Positions 44,369-56,500 of a stretch of DNA of 64,000 bases are shown here, one piece after another; position 1 is the stretch's first letter, and every line of letters starts with the position of its first letter. A program made the translations under genes and the position numbers. The notes beneath the pieces were generated by a model. It was not told the origin of the DNA. It made no database searches and worked only from the letters and a program-made list of their open reading frames with translations. Origin of the DNA: Porodaedalea pini (lineage: Eukaryota > Basidiomycota > Agaricomycetes > Hymenochaetales > Hymenochaetaceae); assembly GCA_002794775.1 (NCBI GenBank), contig NBAY01000002.1, forward strand, positions 2,604,001 to 2,668,000, written 5' to 3'.

Positions 44369-46846
44369 GGTTGTAATACAGCATCTTACATCAGCTTTGG
44401 CAGACTTCACGTGTTGCGAACCATATGCATATGTTGTACCATACGTATATCGGATTGAACTTTGAGGAATAGGGTCCAGCCGATTTGCCTTCAAAAAGCT
44501 CGTTATCATGCGTTTCGGATTATAATGAGAGGCAAGCCTCGAGCCCAAGGCAGCTAAATAGGAAGAGGTTAGCTCGGAAGGATATCATGCACGAGCACGC
44601 ACAGTATTGGCCAAAGATCTTCGACAGAGCTATCGGCGAATTCTAATTCTCGATTACGCTAATGAATGAGAATACAGCTTACTGTCCGTGCTTACCTGTA
44701 TAATGAAGTTTTGCCGACCGGACTGAGAATTTTGGTAAGGAAATAAAACGATTCCTCCTATAGCGTGTCACGTCATTTTGGTAAATTCCTAGTGATATAA
44801 GTTCATTATTACCAGGAAGTCGCCATGGATCCTTTATACGGAGAGTTACGGCAAAGAGAGGGAAGTGATTCAGGAGAGCCAATGCAACTTTAAACCCGGC
44901 TTGCAGGATTAATACCGCAAGTCTGGACTAGGATTGAGCTAGAAGTTAATGTTATTATAAATTCGCAAGAGAATTTGTCCTCACAAGCGCAAAGAGCACA
45001 TAGTACACGGTTACAGTCGGAAAAAGAAAGTTGGTCAGCGTTAACAGCATTGCTCCTAGCAATAGCTGATCCAGATCGTAATCCCAATCATCCAATCGAC
45101 GTCTTAGGACATTATAGCGTTTCCCTAGGGTAAATGTGAGTCGTATCCTTAAACCCAAGATGCGCTAGATAAACAAACCTCGGAATAGGTTGAACAATGA
45201 GTTCACCATCAGAAGTTGGGTTCTGAAGGCGACTCTGACGAGTGTATAGGAAACAGACAGGTGGATGCTCAGGAGATTGAGTAAGTCGGACAAAGATGCC
45301 AAGATCATAGTCATCCCAAGAACTCCTGAGATGCCAAAGAATGCAATGATAGTTGGGAGTAGGTTGCGTATAAAATTTAAGACTACTGCGAATCGGAAAG
45401 TCCGCGGTTAGGAACCCAAGCTTCGATATAAAAAATGCTACATACCCTCCCACATATCGATCAAGGCATTGGCTATGAGATAAAGGAATCTGCTCAGCTC
45501 CGTGTTGAGCTTAAGCCCAGCAGGCCAATTATCTAACCAGAAAACCGAGCTCCTTATCAGGACAACAGTGAAATGCTAAGACAACAATTTGTAATGTAAG
45601 GTGGAATGAACGCACCGCAGAGCAAGATGGGTTACTTACCATACCCATTTCGTGCACTGTTTTCGCCAAGGAATCTCTGTTGTCGAATAAAAGCACGCCC
45701 ACGGCAGAGCCAATAATGATGTCGTTGAGGATTAGCCAGATGCAGTTCTGTGTGCTAGAAGACGAACCAAAATTCAGATCGTAAAGCTCATACAAAAAAA
45801 AGAGAAGCAAAGACAAAGAACCTTATATAATGTGCCGAGAGTTCATTGTTGCTTATTTCTTCTGCACATTCAAGAAGCCAGGTTTGGCGGAGAATGAAAA
45901 TGATTTGTTCACACCGAAGGTCGAGCTGTTGTGCTAATACGACGTTAAATTTTGACGGTGAGGGAACATGATTTTCGTGACTAACCAGAAGCAATGAAGG
46001 GGTGTATCCATGGTCCAAAGCCGCACAGATAAAGAAAATGCTCTCGTAACAGACAAAGCAGACCGAGAAGACGATGACAAAATCGCTGAAATGCAGACAG
46101 TGCACGAGTCGAAAACGTTGAGGTCATGCTGCCAGGCTCAATGAAAGAACCACGTTCCGCCAGTTTCTTAAGGGTATTCATAAGCCCATGTGCTGTGTTC
46201 ATCTAATAATTTGTGAACTAGGGGAAAATCTCAACGAACGAACATTCTGTACCTGGTTAATTGCGGAAGGAACAAGTCCACGTGGAGAGCTATTTCGGTT
46301 CTCTACAAAGACAGCTTGGGATGCTTGGTTTTCGCTGTGTCGTGTATTCAGAGATGCAGTCTGTCCACAACTTTGAATCGACAGTAGCAGATCAAGATCA
46401 ATTCCAACAAGACTATAATGGCGTTTAGATCGATTCTTCGGCCTTCTGTAGTATATAATCTGCCTGCTGCTCGGTCATCAGGTGCACGATGGTCACGGTA
46501 GAGCTAGAAGACTCACTGATCGAAGGAGGCAGGTTGATTCTGCCAAGCAACTTGAGAAGAGAGGCCATTGCCTTGCCCCGAGCATACGCCAAGGAGCTCA
46601 AGCGGAGGGTAAGAGTTGTTTTGTTTGGAGGACAGGTCGTTTAGTCGCAATAAGGTAGACAACGCATCAGCCCGCTACAGAAATTGCTGAGTATGTTACA
46701 TTGTTAGTCAACAGAATAAAAATTTAACCACACACGTTTGGGAATAAGTATGTCCCAGCAACGACTACAGAGTTCAAGCTTTGCCAGCCGAACACATACC
46801 CGCCATATTTTTCGTCAACAGGCCAGAAGACAGATTTTGGTGGCAT
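44308..46846 (-). CDS. gpi1: GPI-GlcNAc transferase subunit Gpi1/PIG-Q
   Basis: Gpi1 stabilises the ER complex that adds GlcNAc to phosphatidylinositol, step one of GPI-anchor synthesis. The first exon gives MPPKSVFWPVDEKYGGYVFG. The conserved core follows: QQLDLRCEQIIF, VWLILNDIIIGSAVGVLLFD, SRFLSHSLMALVDMWE, FRGKRYNVLRRRLDDWDYDL then DQLLLGA. The end of the core is LQAGFKVALALLNHFPLFAV and RIKDPWRLPG. Several transmembrane helices are evident. The C-terminus was traced through SPIALSKIFGQY, SRLASHYNPKRM and RLDPIPQSS. A GTAAGA donor and CTGCAG acceptor give a last 12-nt exon ending at 44308. If that intron is not used the frame stops at 44210. Internal exon borders from 45800 to 46200 are uncertain. 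Confidence 0.88.
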
Positions 46847-47111
46847 GATAGACAACCGCCGGTGAGCACCTGAACGCGTCGATCATCTTTTTCTCAACCG
46901 TAACCTAAATCTGCACTGGCAGGTCCGCGATTCGAGACACTGATATACATGTACTTTGAAGCTCATGACTGCTGGTATGTAAGGGTATGCGAAACAAAAA
47001 GTGTGCTAAGAGACTATGCAGGAATATAACAAAAAGCCGACAGCATTCACGAGACATGATAACGAAAAAGCAAAGCAAGGTTCATTGTCCATAAATCAGA
47101 TGAGCCTTCGT
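46847..47111. other. Gpi1 promoter side and 3' flank of the DIL-ankyrin gene
   Basis: 265-bp gap between minus-strand genes. A-rich near 46995-47075. No gene seen. Confidence 0.3.
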
Positions 47112-50100
47112 TCAGCCCGCGGAGCCTCGCCCCTGTCTGCTTCTAGATGATGCCGCTCGGGCCAGTCTTGTCAAGTGAACATGATTTGGACGTGCTCCGT
47201 TTTCATCACCAGCACCGTCCGCAGAAGTACAACGTGATTCTTGGACGCCTTCCGTCGCCTCCTCGTCTTGTACATCAGCATCCACCCGACGTGTCCAACG
47301 ACCGGTCCCCGCAAAACCATCAATGCAGTCTAGCATTTCCGCCCCAATGTGTCTCATCCGTCTCCCTCTCGTCACCCAATCAAGGACGCGACGCTGACTT
47401 GATCGTACGCGACTAAGACTCCGCGGATCCTCCTTGACGAATAATTTTCTGTCGGAGTTGTTGAGTTTTGGTGTACACACACGTTCTGGCCTTTTCCCGG
47501 CAACAGCAGAAAGCATGCGGGGATCTGAAGGTAAGCTGAGTGGCAGCATGTACCTCGACTCTAGCAACTCTCCAAGGACCTCGGGAGGCTGTTGCGGTAT
47601 CCACTCGGATTCGTTCGGAGATTTGTCGAAGAGAAGGTCGATATTACTTTGACCAGCAGCTAGCTCATCAACAGAACTTGCAGAATACGATTTGTCATAG
47701 ATCGGAGATCCGTTCGTCTCTTCCTTTTCTGAGTATAAACTGTCATCATCGTAATCGTCGTCACGGTCAGTAATCTGGATGTGCGCAAATTCAGCAACGT
47801 CTTCAATAAATGAAAAGGAACAACGTCCACCTCTTTCCTCAGCGCTTCTACTCCAAGTCGCACCCGTTGCCGTTCCCAATCCTTCTGCAATTGCACCAGA
47901 TACTGACTGCAGTCGTCACTCATCCTCAACTCATTTACTTCGTATCTAGAGGAAGTGAGTCAGGACAATCGTGGAGATTTGTTCTCGCCTACTTGTAATC
48001 ACGAACGGCGCGACGCATCTGTTGCAATAAAGTAAGTTTCAAGAAGCTGATTTGATGTTAGATTCAACATACCTGTAGCGGGTTCAGGTTCTTAAGCGTC
48101 TGTATCGTTGCAATGAGATTTGAGAAATCGTCCATCGACGACAAACACTAAATCATAAGCAAATGATGTGAGTGAACATTTCAGGGTTGCTGTATAAAGT
48201 ACAAACCTGTAGCCACAGAAGAAGCTCCCGGACCGGATTAAAGTGGGATGCGACACCACGGGGTAACCCCACATCTGATAACCATTCCTCCACGATACTG
48301 AGGTTCATGCCGATTTGAAGCGCGCGAGACCTGGAAAACATGGTTTAAGTAAGGACTACCCGGAGCTAAATGGTCATTCTTACCGGCACAGATATCGTTT
48401 TCGAGTCAAAATTCTGTTGAATGCCTCAGCTATATGAATGTGAGTATTCTTCCTTTTCTACAGGCGAAAATACTCACATGACGTCCAGTACATTACTTGC
48501 GACCATAGCTGGGTGATAATGGCAGGGTTTATACCAGTGTCTGTTAGAAGCGTATGCAGTGCCGACAAGAATATGATCATCTCTTGGGGAGTCTGCGACG
48601 GAGGGGGGCCTTCAACAAGAAATGATTGTAACGAAGCCGTGGATGCTCCTCGTGCACGAGTCATCGTGCTTCGCAACGATGAGAACCCCTTCGGAGTCTG
48701 TGGCACAAAAGTACCGTGATGTAGTACCGGAGATGTCGGTCGCGATGTGCTTGGTGCAGGGGAGACTGGACGACCCGCCTTCAGGGACGCCGCTGTGGAA
48801 GATGCAGTGATGGTCTGCGAGGGCACCCTCTTTTTGCTTGCAAACGGGGACCGAAACAGAGACCATTCTGACTCAAATTGCACTTGGTCAAGCTCTGCTT
48901 CAGCAGGAGAGAAGTCCAATAAAGCTGTGTCGATGAGTCTGTCGATACGGCGTTCCGCGACCCGGATGATCAGAACTAAGGAATGATTCTTGTTAGCAAC
49001 AGTATCATGAGAGGATACATGGATCCAGCAAATCTACCATAAACTGTGTTGATAACTTCTTCTATGAGCTCGAATGAACCGAGAAGTTCGCAAGTTTCAT
49101 TTATGGCTGAATCGCATCGCATCAGGTGAAGCCAAGTCGTGCAATTATACAGCCAAAAGATCGTGTAGGTCAGATCGTCAGGATGGTTCTGGATTGTTTT
49201 AGACCATTTGAAGTACCCCAAAGAAAAACAAGCCGTACTCACAAAGGCAGCATCCTCGATGGTATCCGTCGCACCCACTACCAGTTCTTCTAGCCAGGTA
49301 TGGTCGCAGGTTAAGCAAGCAAAACGAGCTAGCATATACAAGGCATTGGCAGGGGTCGAGTTACGCATTGAGGGCTGGAAATTTGTAATAAGGGAATCAA
49401 GTATTCCAGGTAACGATGCGGGCGAAAACACCAGCATGGTCGAGTAATCCAGAGGAGGGGTCTATGCGACCTCAAATCAGCTGAAGCCATGCATATTTGA
49501 TTTGGCGACGTACATAAATACTTCCACCTTCATCCTCACCATCATCTTCGTCTTCGGAGTCTTCCACAGGATGCTGAAGTATACTGTTCTCCCTCCACCA
49601 AGTCTCACGGCTGTTCAGGTCCAGGATCTCTGCAATTGCTCGTCTTTCCGTGTACCGTCTTTCGTCCTCTTTCAGCTTTATATCAAAGCAACGGCGCTTG
49701 ACATTCATTTCGCTTCCCTGCCATCCTTCCCCTTTCATTGCTTCTTCGAGAAATAAGGCAACATCCTCTCGCCCCGGAATGACTGCGTATGCCGTCACTA
49801 TGTCCAGCGCGGTGGTATTCCGCAAAGTGGTCGTAAATGGAGAACAGCCATGCGTAAGCAAGTAGGATATGAGAGTTGGGGGAGCAAGTAATGCGGCATG
49901 ATGAAGCGGAGTCCAGCCCGCTGTCAAATACTTAGGATAGGGATCAAAGGCGAACGCAGCTTACTAGCTCACCTTTATCAGGTATATTCACGTCTGCCCC
50001 TTCAGTGATGAGCAGACGGACACATTCCTCTCGTTCTACATCTCTCTCTGATTCCGATCCGAATCCTTCTATGATGACACTGACATAGACCAGGCCGTCC

Positions 50101-50525
50101 TCGTCTTGATAATTGAGATCTAGGAACGGGTGTGCTTGTGGGTCGTGTAGAACATATTGGAAGAAGGAGAGGTCAGCGAAGACACAAGCGCGCGTCATAC
50201 AATGCGTTACGAGCATGGACTTCTGCGCAGGGGTCAGCCCAGAGCCGGTAGACAGTAGACGCGCTACTTCAGACGGCGCAGGGTAGAGCGGGTGGAGATC
50301 TGGCTCTGGCACGAAATCTGCAGGCTGAGACGAAGGGGACATCTTGTTGCTGTAGTCCGATATGACGATAGTCGGGACCTGGATGACCGAGGCGGGCCAG
50401 AGATGCACGGACAGGCGTTGTCTGTGACCTTTGGCGTCGGCAGCACCAGAGGACTGCGCGGAATGTGAAGGGTCAGACGACTTAAAGAATGTGCCCAACC
50501 GAGACCGCACGCCTGCTAGTGCCAC
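47112..50525 (-). CDS. Ankyrin-repeat protein with dilute (DIL) domain
   Basis: The start reads MALAGVRSRLGTFFKSSDPS. Ankyrin repeats follow: LDLNYQDEDGL, RLLITEGADVNIPDKG, AGWTPLHHAALLAPPTLISY, LLTHGCSPFTTTLRNTTALD. An acidic linker leads to a DIL-type region: ALYMLARFACLTCDHTWLEE, DLTYTIFWLYNCTTWLHLMR, FLSALHTLLTDTGINPAIIT and QLWSQVMYWTS, then EEWLSDVGLPRG and ELLLWLQC. The DIL domain is best known from the cargo-binding tail of class V myosins; here no motor or IQ domain is present. A long Ser/Arg-rich, acidic tail ends at 47112. About 970 residues. A role as cargo adaptor is plausible but inferred. Confidence 0.8.
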
Positions 50526-50729
50526 CTTGTTGGTATTGCTGGAGAGTGTGAATACTGTCTAGACGTCGACGACGATGCTGAAAGCTGGGGCAGGTACTTA
50601 GTGTGATATGAGCATGCGTGCCCAAAGAAAGCGAGCCAGTCGCGTCAATATTAATGCTTCCACGTTACTCGCCTTTTTTTATTACATTTTTTGACTACTA
50701 CGTCCACGATCTCGCAAACGAACGTCAAA
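50526..50729. promoter_or_regulatory. Divergent promoter, DIL-ankyrin/RRP15
   Basis: 204-bp head-to-head gap with an AT-rich element and T-run at 50670-50690, just upstream of RRP15. Confidence 0.35.
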
Positions 50730-51542
50730 ATGACTCTCATAAAACGCCGAAGGCTTTCTGCCGGTGAAGATAGGGATGCAGTAGCCTCGAATGCGGGCTC
50801 TCCTAACGACCAAACTCTCGGAAACGCGAACCCAGATGCGCATAGCTCCTCAGACGAGGATGCATCGGACGGCGAAAGCTTGTCCACGGGGGTTGAGATT
50901 GCGGAGGCCCAAAGGAACGTCAAATCTCAGAAGACACAAAAGCGAAAACGACGTGCTACTTCTCCTTCACGTTTCGGTTCGACTCTGCAGTCGCTTTTGA
51001 AGACGGATGCACCGACAAATCTGCCTCTTTCGCTGAAGCCGTCTGTTGCGAAGCGGAGGACGGATGAAATTCTGGAAGGGAAGGCAAAGAAGCTATTAGA
51101 CGGCGAAAAGAAAGAGAGGGAGGGGAAAAATCACATACAAGACGTGATTGGAGGCTGGGGAGCTGAACGTGAAAGATCTCTAAGAAAAGTTGCACAGAGA
51201 GGAGGTCCGTGCCTGTCTTTTTTGTTCGTGCTCAGTTACTGAGGCAATCTTTACTCAGTCGTTAAGCTGTTTAACGCCATTCAGCAGACCCAGGCCGCAT
51301 CTGCGGCTGCTCAAGATGAGGCTAAGGCGGCACGCGGGTCTGGAAAGCCTTCATTGCCAACGCCTGTTTTTGACTCTAAAACGAAGAAAAATGCGACCTC
51401 CTTGAGTAGACCCGAAAACAGTGCGTAATTTGGACTTTTCTGCTAACAAGTATCGTTAATTAAACCGAATGATCTTGAAGCTCTGAACCAGGATATGTTT
51501 CTGCGGATGATCAAAGCGGGCGGCGTAGTTTCTAATACTTAG
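50730..51542 (+). CDS. rrp15: Ribosome biogenesis factor RRP15-like
   Basis: Rrp15 is a nucleolar protein of pre-60S assembly. The start MTLIKRRRLSAGEDRDAVAS leads through an acidic/serine stretch and a basic region (KTQKRKRRATSPSRFGSTLQ) to LLKTDAPTNLPLSLKPSVAK. The hallmark follows: ERSLRKVAQRGVVKLFNAIQ, rebuilt over one intron. The next exons are alanine/lysine rich and end DMFLRMIKAGGVVSNT. About 245 residues, the normal family size. Confidence 0.92.
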
Positions 51543-51679
51543 GACATTGGAGCTTAGAATTTCGGGACTCAATTTCGAGATGCTATAAATCATGTCTTCA
51601 TGTGGTGTTTCTACGCATATTTTCATTATTAATGTGCATGTTTTGGCTTTGCAAGTATCTAAATAAAACTTAGGAGGCG

Positions 51680-52931
51680 ATGCCCGCCGAAACCAGCTCA
51701 AAGAAGCAGGACACCGGCCCTGAACCCTCAGGAAGTTTTAAATTCTCCCCCATGGTGCGTTACTTTTTCTTCCTCCAGCATCACCGCTTCCACTCATGTT
51801 CACTGCCATACCTCTAGCCGTCGAACTCGCAGAAGGTCACGGTTCGTAAGGAGGAATGGGATAAGCGATTGCACGAAGTGCAGGTCACCAAAAAGTGAGT
51901 CCGTCGTCCCTCTTCTCGAAGGGACCTGCTGCTAGCGCTTGAAAGATGAACAACACAAATGGGAATCTCGCTGATATCTTTTGATGATCTCCAAAAATTG
52001 CATGTATTATCTGACATTATTCGTTCTTGCATCTTTTCCCATTTTCCTTGAACTGTCGCTGATGACGCGTAACCAGTGATTTGAATAGGCTCGTGATGGA
52101 CTATCTTGTTATCGAGGGCTATAAAACGGCCGCAGAAGAGTTCAGCAAAGAGGCGGAATTGTCTTCTCCCGTTGACTTTCAAAGCATCGAGGATAGGACG
52201 ATTATACGGGAGGCTCTCCAGCGTGGAGACGTCGAAGAGGCGATTATGCGGGTTAACGACCTGGATCCCGAGGTATGTTGCGGTTTTTGTTTCCATATTC
52301 CTGCCTCGCCAGGAGCAAAGGATTATAACGTTCATGCACCATTCTGAGGCACTTTCGTCTCTGAGGATACTCAATCACCAAACTTCAGTCTTCAATATGA
52401 TTTTTCTGTTTATTTGCGATTGCCCCGGCTATTCCGCGGATAACTGACGCCTTCTCGTTCTCATGTAGATTTTAGACACACATCCTTCTTTGTACTTCCG
52501 CCTTCAGCAGCAGAAGCTCATCGAATACATTCGTCAAGGCCGCATTCCCGAAGCGCTTCAGTTCGCGCAGCAGGAGCTTGCGCCGCGTGGCGAAGAGAGA
52601 CCGGAGTTCTTACTCGAGCTCGAGCGTACAATGGCTTTACTCGCATTCGAGTCGACGCCTGCAGTGCCACCTGCTATCGCTGAGCTCTTATCACCGGCGC
52701 AGCGGCTGAAAACGGCCGGCGAGCTGAATGCGGCGATACTAGAAAACTTCAGTCACGGGAAGGAAGCAAAGCTGGTGGCATTGATAAAGCTTCTGTGCTG
52801 GGGAGAAGCGACGCTCGAAGAGAAGGCCGAGTTTCCTAAGGTGCGCGCTTCTGGCGTAGGGTCCGAGCACATCGCTGACTGACTCATTGCAGGTTGATCT
52901 GCGAGATGGACTGTATGCTGAGGGGTCATGA
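51680..52931 (+). CDS. gid8: GID/CTLH E3 ligase subunit GID8 (TWA1)
   Basis: Gid8 is a core scaffold of the GID/CTLH ubiquitin ligase, which degrades gluconeogenic enzymes in yeast. Exons give MPAETSSKKQDTGPEPSGSF, VTVRKEEWDKRLHEVQVTK, then the LisH motif NRLVMDYLVIEGYKTAAEEF. CTLH follows (DRTIIREALQRGDVEEAI and DLDPE), then the CRA region LYFRLQQQKLIEYIRQGRIP, EALQFAQQELAPRG and LLELERTMALLAFE. It ends DLRDGLYAEGS. About 250 residues. Domain order LisH-CTLH-CRA is complete. Confidence 0.96.
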
Positions 52932-53557
52932 TAGGTCTGCTCTTGTGCTCTTGTGCCGAGGGAATACTGTACGATAGCGCAGTATGTATGATGTAGCTAT
53001 AAACGTCGAGGTGGACTGAACTAGTACTAGTACTGTTGGTAGTCAAACTAGTCGAGGTCTGTTGCTATGATAGGACGCGACGACGGTATGCCGCGCGTCT
53101 CGTGTCTCGCGAATTCTCGCTCTAGCCGCAGCGTGCACCTGCCCACCCTACATGCGAACACAGCGAGTCGTGCGGAGGCCGCCTTGCTCTGTTATTTCAC
53201 GTTTGAATTGAAGCAGCTATTAATATTAATATTAATATTACGAGTCGAGTACTTACACGCCACTCGCCTATACTCCTTTTGGGAGCGTAGTATTGCTTGC
53301 GCGCTTCGAAGCCCGACCGTGACTCTCGTCTACTTTGCAGTCCGCCGTTCCTTGCGAGCGACCACATCGTCCTCGTCTCTCCCGAGCTGCCTTCCTCCTC
53401 TCCAACTGACCTTTTTCGCCATTATCGTCGCTGGAGGCGACAGCAGCTTGCCGACGCTGTCCTCGCCGTCGCCTGTAGTTGTGATACGCCGCTGCAGGCT
53501 GGTCGACAGAGCATCTACTGCAGACATATCTCCTCTTTCCAGTGGACCTCGGAAAAA
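52932..53557. promoter_or_regulatory. BCK1 promoter and 5' UTR
   Basis: GID8 3' flank and 626 bp before the BCK1 start. Two simple repeats lie here: CTAGTA words at about 53020-53050 and a TAATAT microsatellite at 53218-53240. The last 200 nt are strongly C/T-rich, a common fungal core-promoter or 5' UTR feature. An open frame in the BCK1 frame runs upstream of 53558, so an earlier start cannot be excluded. Confidence 0.45.
53218..53240. repeat. TAATAT microsatellite
   Basis: Three and a half perfect copies of a hexanucleotide unit TAATAT, sitting about 320 bp before the BCK1 start codon. Confidence 0.8.
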
Positions 53558-56500
53558 ATGGATGATACGCAATCTTCAAATGCGGGTCGGAGGAGAGGCC
53601 TCGCAAGACGAGGCCGAGGCCCTCTCGTCGTTACCAACCCCGGCAACGACTCCGACGACGATGCTCAAGAGCGGCCCACCACACATCGCAGCAACCATTA
53701 CAATATACCGCCGCTGCCCAGCCCCATATCGCATTCACCTCATTCCGAGCAGTCATCCCTGCCATCTACATCCTGCCCTCCACCGAGTCATCTACCCCTC
53801 AACACCGTCACTACAGAGTCTTCTTATGCGGGCCGTTCCAATCCATCTTTATCATCCCCCTCCGGTTCAAGCTCGCCCGCTGTAGAGTCTACGCCTCCTC
53901 CAAGTACACCTGGGCAGAGCATTCCACCAGACGATGGAATGAACACTTCGGAGAGGTCGAGTTATGCGACTCCAGATGAAAGACCAGACGCTCGTCAGCA
54001 GAGTGTCAGCACACGTATGAGTATGATGGACAGAATCAAGCAGTTTCCACACGTTCTGCATTCCAAAGCTTCCTCTCGACAAACGCCGGTACGTTCAAGT
54101 ATCAACTACTGTAGTTCTATTCAATTGAAGTTAACTGTTTGCACACTTGTAGACTCCCATCGTAACGAGCGGACCCTCCTATGGTTCCCCAACACGCGAA
54201 GCTATCGATCATAAAGTCTTGCTTACCGTCACCGCTGACTGCGATAACTTCACTTATCTCGACATTACTGGCGCTCGTGATGCGGCGATGATAAGGGAAA
54301 AGATGTTTTCAAAGGTGCGTTGTTTTGGTTCAAGTTGTAGGTCTTTCCTTTTGCTCAATGCTATTACACGGGCAGTTACAAATATCGGACGATCAACAGC
54401 CCTACTTCTCTGTTTATCGAACTGAAATTGGGTCGTTCGCCATCGGTGAAGCCCTCTCGGACGAGCGCCTCTTGGAAATTTGCAGGGATGAGGGTGATCC
54501 GAAGGGTTCAGTGAAATTTTTGGTTCAGCATTCCTCCGCCACTGTTCACTTACCGCCACCTCCCGCGCGCGCCCTTGTCGCGAACCACGTTCCTCCCGTC
54601 CTTCCCTATCAGGAGAGCTTCAGATCGCCAAGCCGCAGAGCACGCTCAACAAAATCGAACCACGAAACCATGTCTTCAACGAGCGAACCTTTCGTCATGG
54701 ACCCGGTGCTTGGATATGAGGGATCTGTTTCTGATGATCTGGACCAGTACGAGCGCGAAAAGAACAGGAACACCATTCGTCCATCACCTCAACAAGTCAT
54801 GCACTCACAGCACTTTGGAACCTCTGTACCCGCGTCGCCATTAGATCAGCGCCGTATAGGCTCGACGAATATTAGAGAAGCTTCTCCCGCTGGCTCGCGA
54901 AGGCCTATGTCTCCGGTCAGAACGTTCCCGCTCGAGGTTGGTTCAACTACTTCGTCATCTGCCGCCACACTGTTGCCGGATCGCGGTCGAGGGGGCATCA
55001 CTACCCCGACGCCTCCCCTAACATTCTCGCCAAGTGGAATGTACTTCGACGATAGCACTATCTTGTCGCCTCCTATTCGGAAGACACATGCACACAGTGC
55101 GTCTGATGCTGCCGCCGATCGGGAACGCATACTGGAGATGAGTGAAAGGCAGCAGCAGCAGGCAGAAAGGGAAGCAAAGCAGGCTCGTAGGGACGATAGG
55201 AAGCAGGAGCAGTGTAAACGAAGACCGAAGGCTGCAGATTACTCAGAGGGCTCTTCAAAGCGGACGCAGGAGCCTTGGGTCATAGTGCCATCTCCTTCGA
55301 CAGCCAAAAATGAGCGCCCTTCCACCTCCGAATCTGCAATGCGTTCTACATCGAGTATACCGAGACCCGTTCAACACACCACCTCAGCCTCTCACTCCGG
55401 ACCTTACCCTTCGGATAGCACTGGAAGGTATCAGCCTTACGGGCAGGGTCTGTACACCTCTTCGCGTAGTCATTTGCCACAGGTTCCCGTGCCTCCTCGA
55501 CACCCTCCGCCACCCGTTCCTGCGTCGTCTGACAGCGGTAGACATCATCGACCTCCTGGGCAAGCGGTGCCGCCAAACTGGGCGATAAAATATGTCGGAG
55601 ACAAAACCGATCAGCGTCCTTTGCAACCCAAGCAATCACGGCTCTTGGGTGGTGCGAAGAGCATGGACAACCTCCGCATAAACAACTATCCTTCTTCACC
55701 GAGCAGTAATTCATCGTCGCGGAAGGCTAGTCAGAACCTTGCTCGACCATCTGTTGCCGGATTGAGGGAAGCTGCGAATGCCTCGACTTCTTCATTCATG
55801 AATATGGATTCTTCTCCGTCTCGACGGGATCCTCAGTCTGCAGGTCTTCCGAAATCATTTGATTCGAGGAATAATTTCTCCCCCACAGCCTATGCACCAT
55901 CGCGTCCGTCTCCCATGAATACTACGCAAAGTCAAGGTGATTTTGGTCAGTCGCCGCAGTCTCAATACCGACCATTGCCTATGCAAGGACAACTTGCGGG
56001 TTCAGGATCAAATTATCTGAACGCACCCTCGGGACTTGGTGCGTGGCGACAATCTCCTGAGGAGCTCCACCCTCGACCTCATTCTGCCCTTGATGATATC
56101 GGAGCTTCACCAGCCCCACCACGACCATTCCGACCTTTACCAGCAGCAGGTGGGGCCAATTCTTGGGTTGACGTCGAGGCAGCTCTCGACCCGGAAGATT
56201 CGCGTTCGCCTCGCGTTGCTTCACCACACCATCCATATGCAGCCCCAGCGTCTCAAAGCATGCGTTCTTTACCTTCCACTTCTTTGAGCCAAGTCAGCGC
56301 AAAGCTGTCTGGAGCGTCGAGTACGACGCTTGCAGAGCCGGCTTCCACGTCGGACGCCCAGACTGTTATGGCAGAACCAGTTGGCGCACAGAATTCACGT
56401 GGCCTCGGCATACTCTTGAGTCCTGATAGTCCTCGTCGTACACCTGCTGATAAAAACGATGCGGCTTCTCAGGAAAGCTCAGATACGCCGAAGTCATTCG

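Noticed and set aside
53067..53885. Open frame of 272 codons at the start of BCK1
   Set aside because: Out of frame with BCK1 coding sequence, made of Pro/Ser/Arg low-complexity residues, and mostly overlaps the promoter and first exon.
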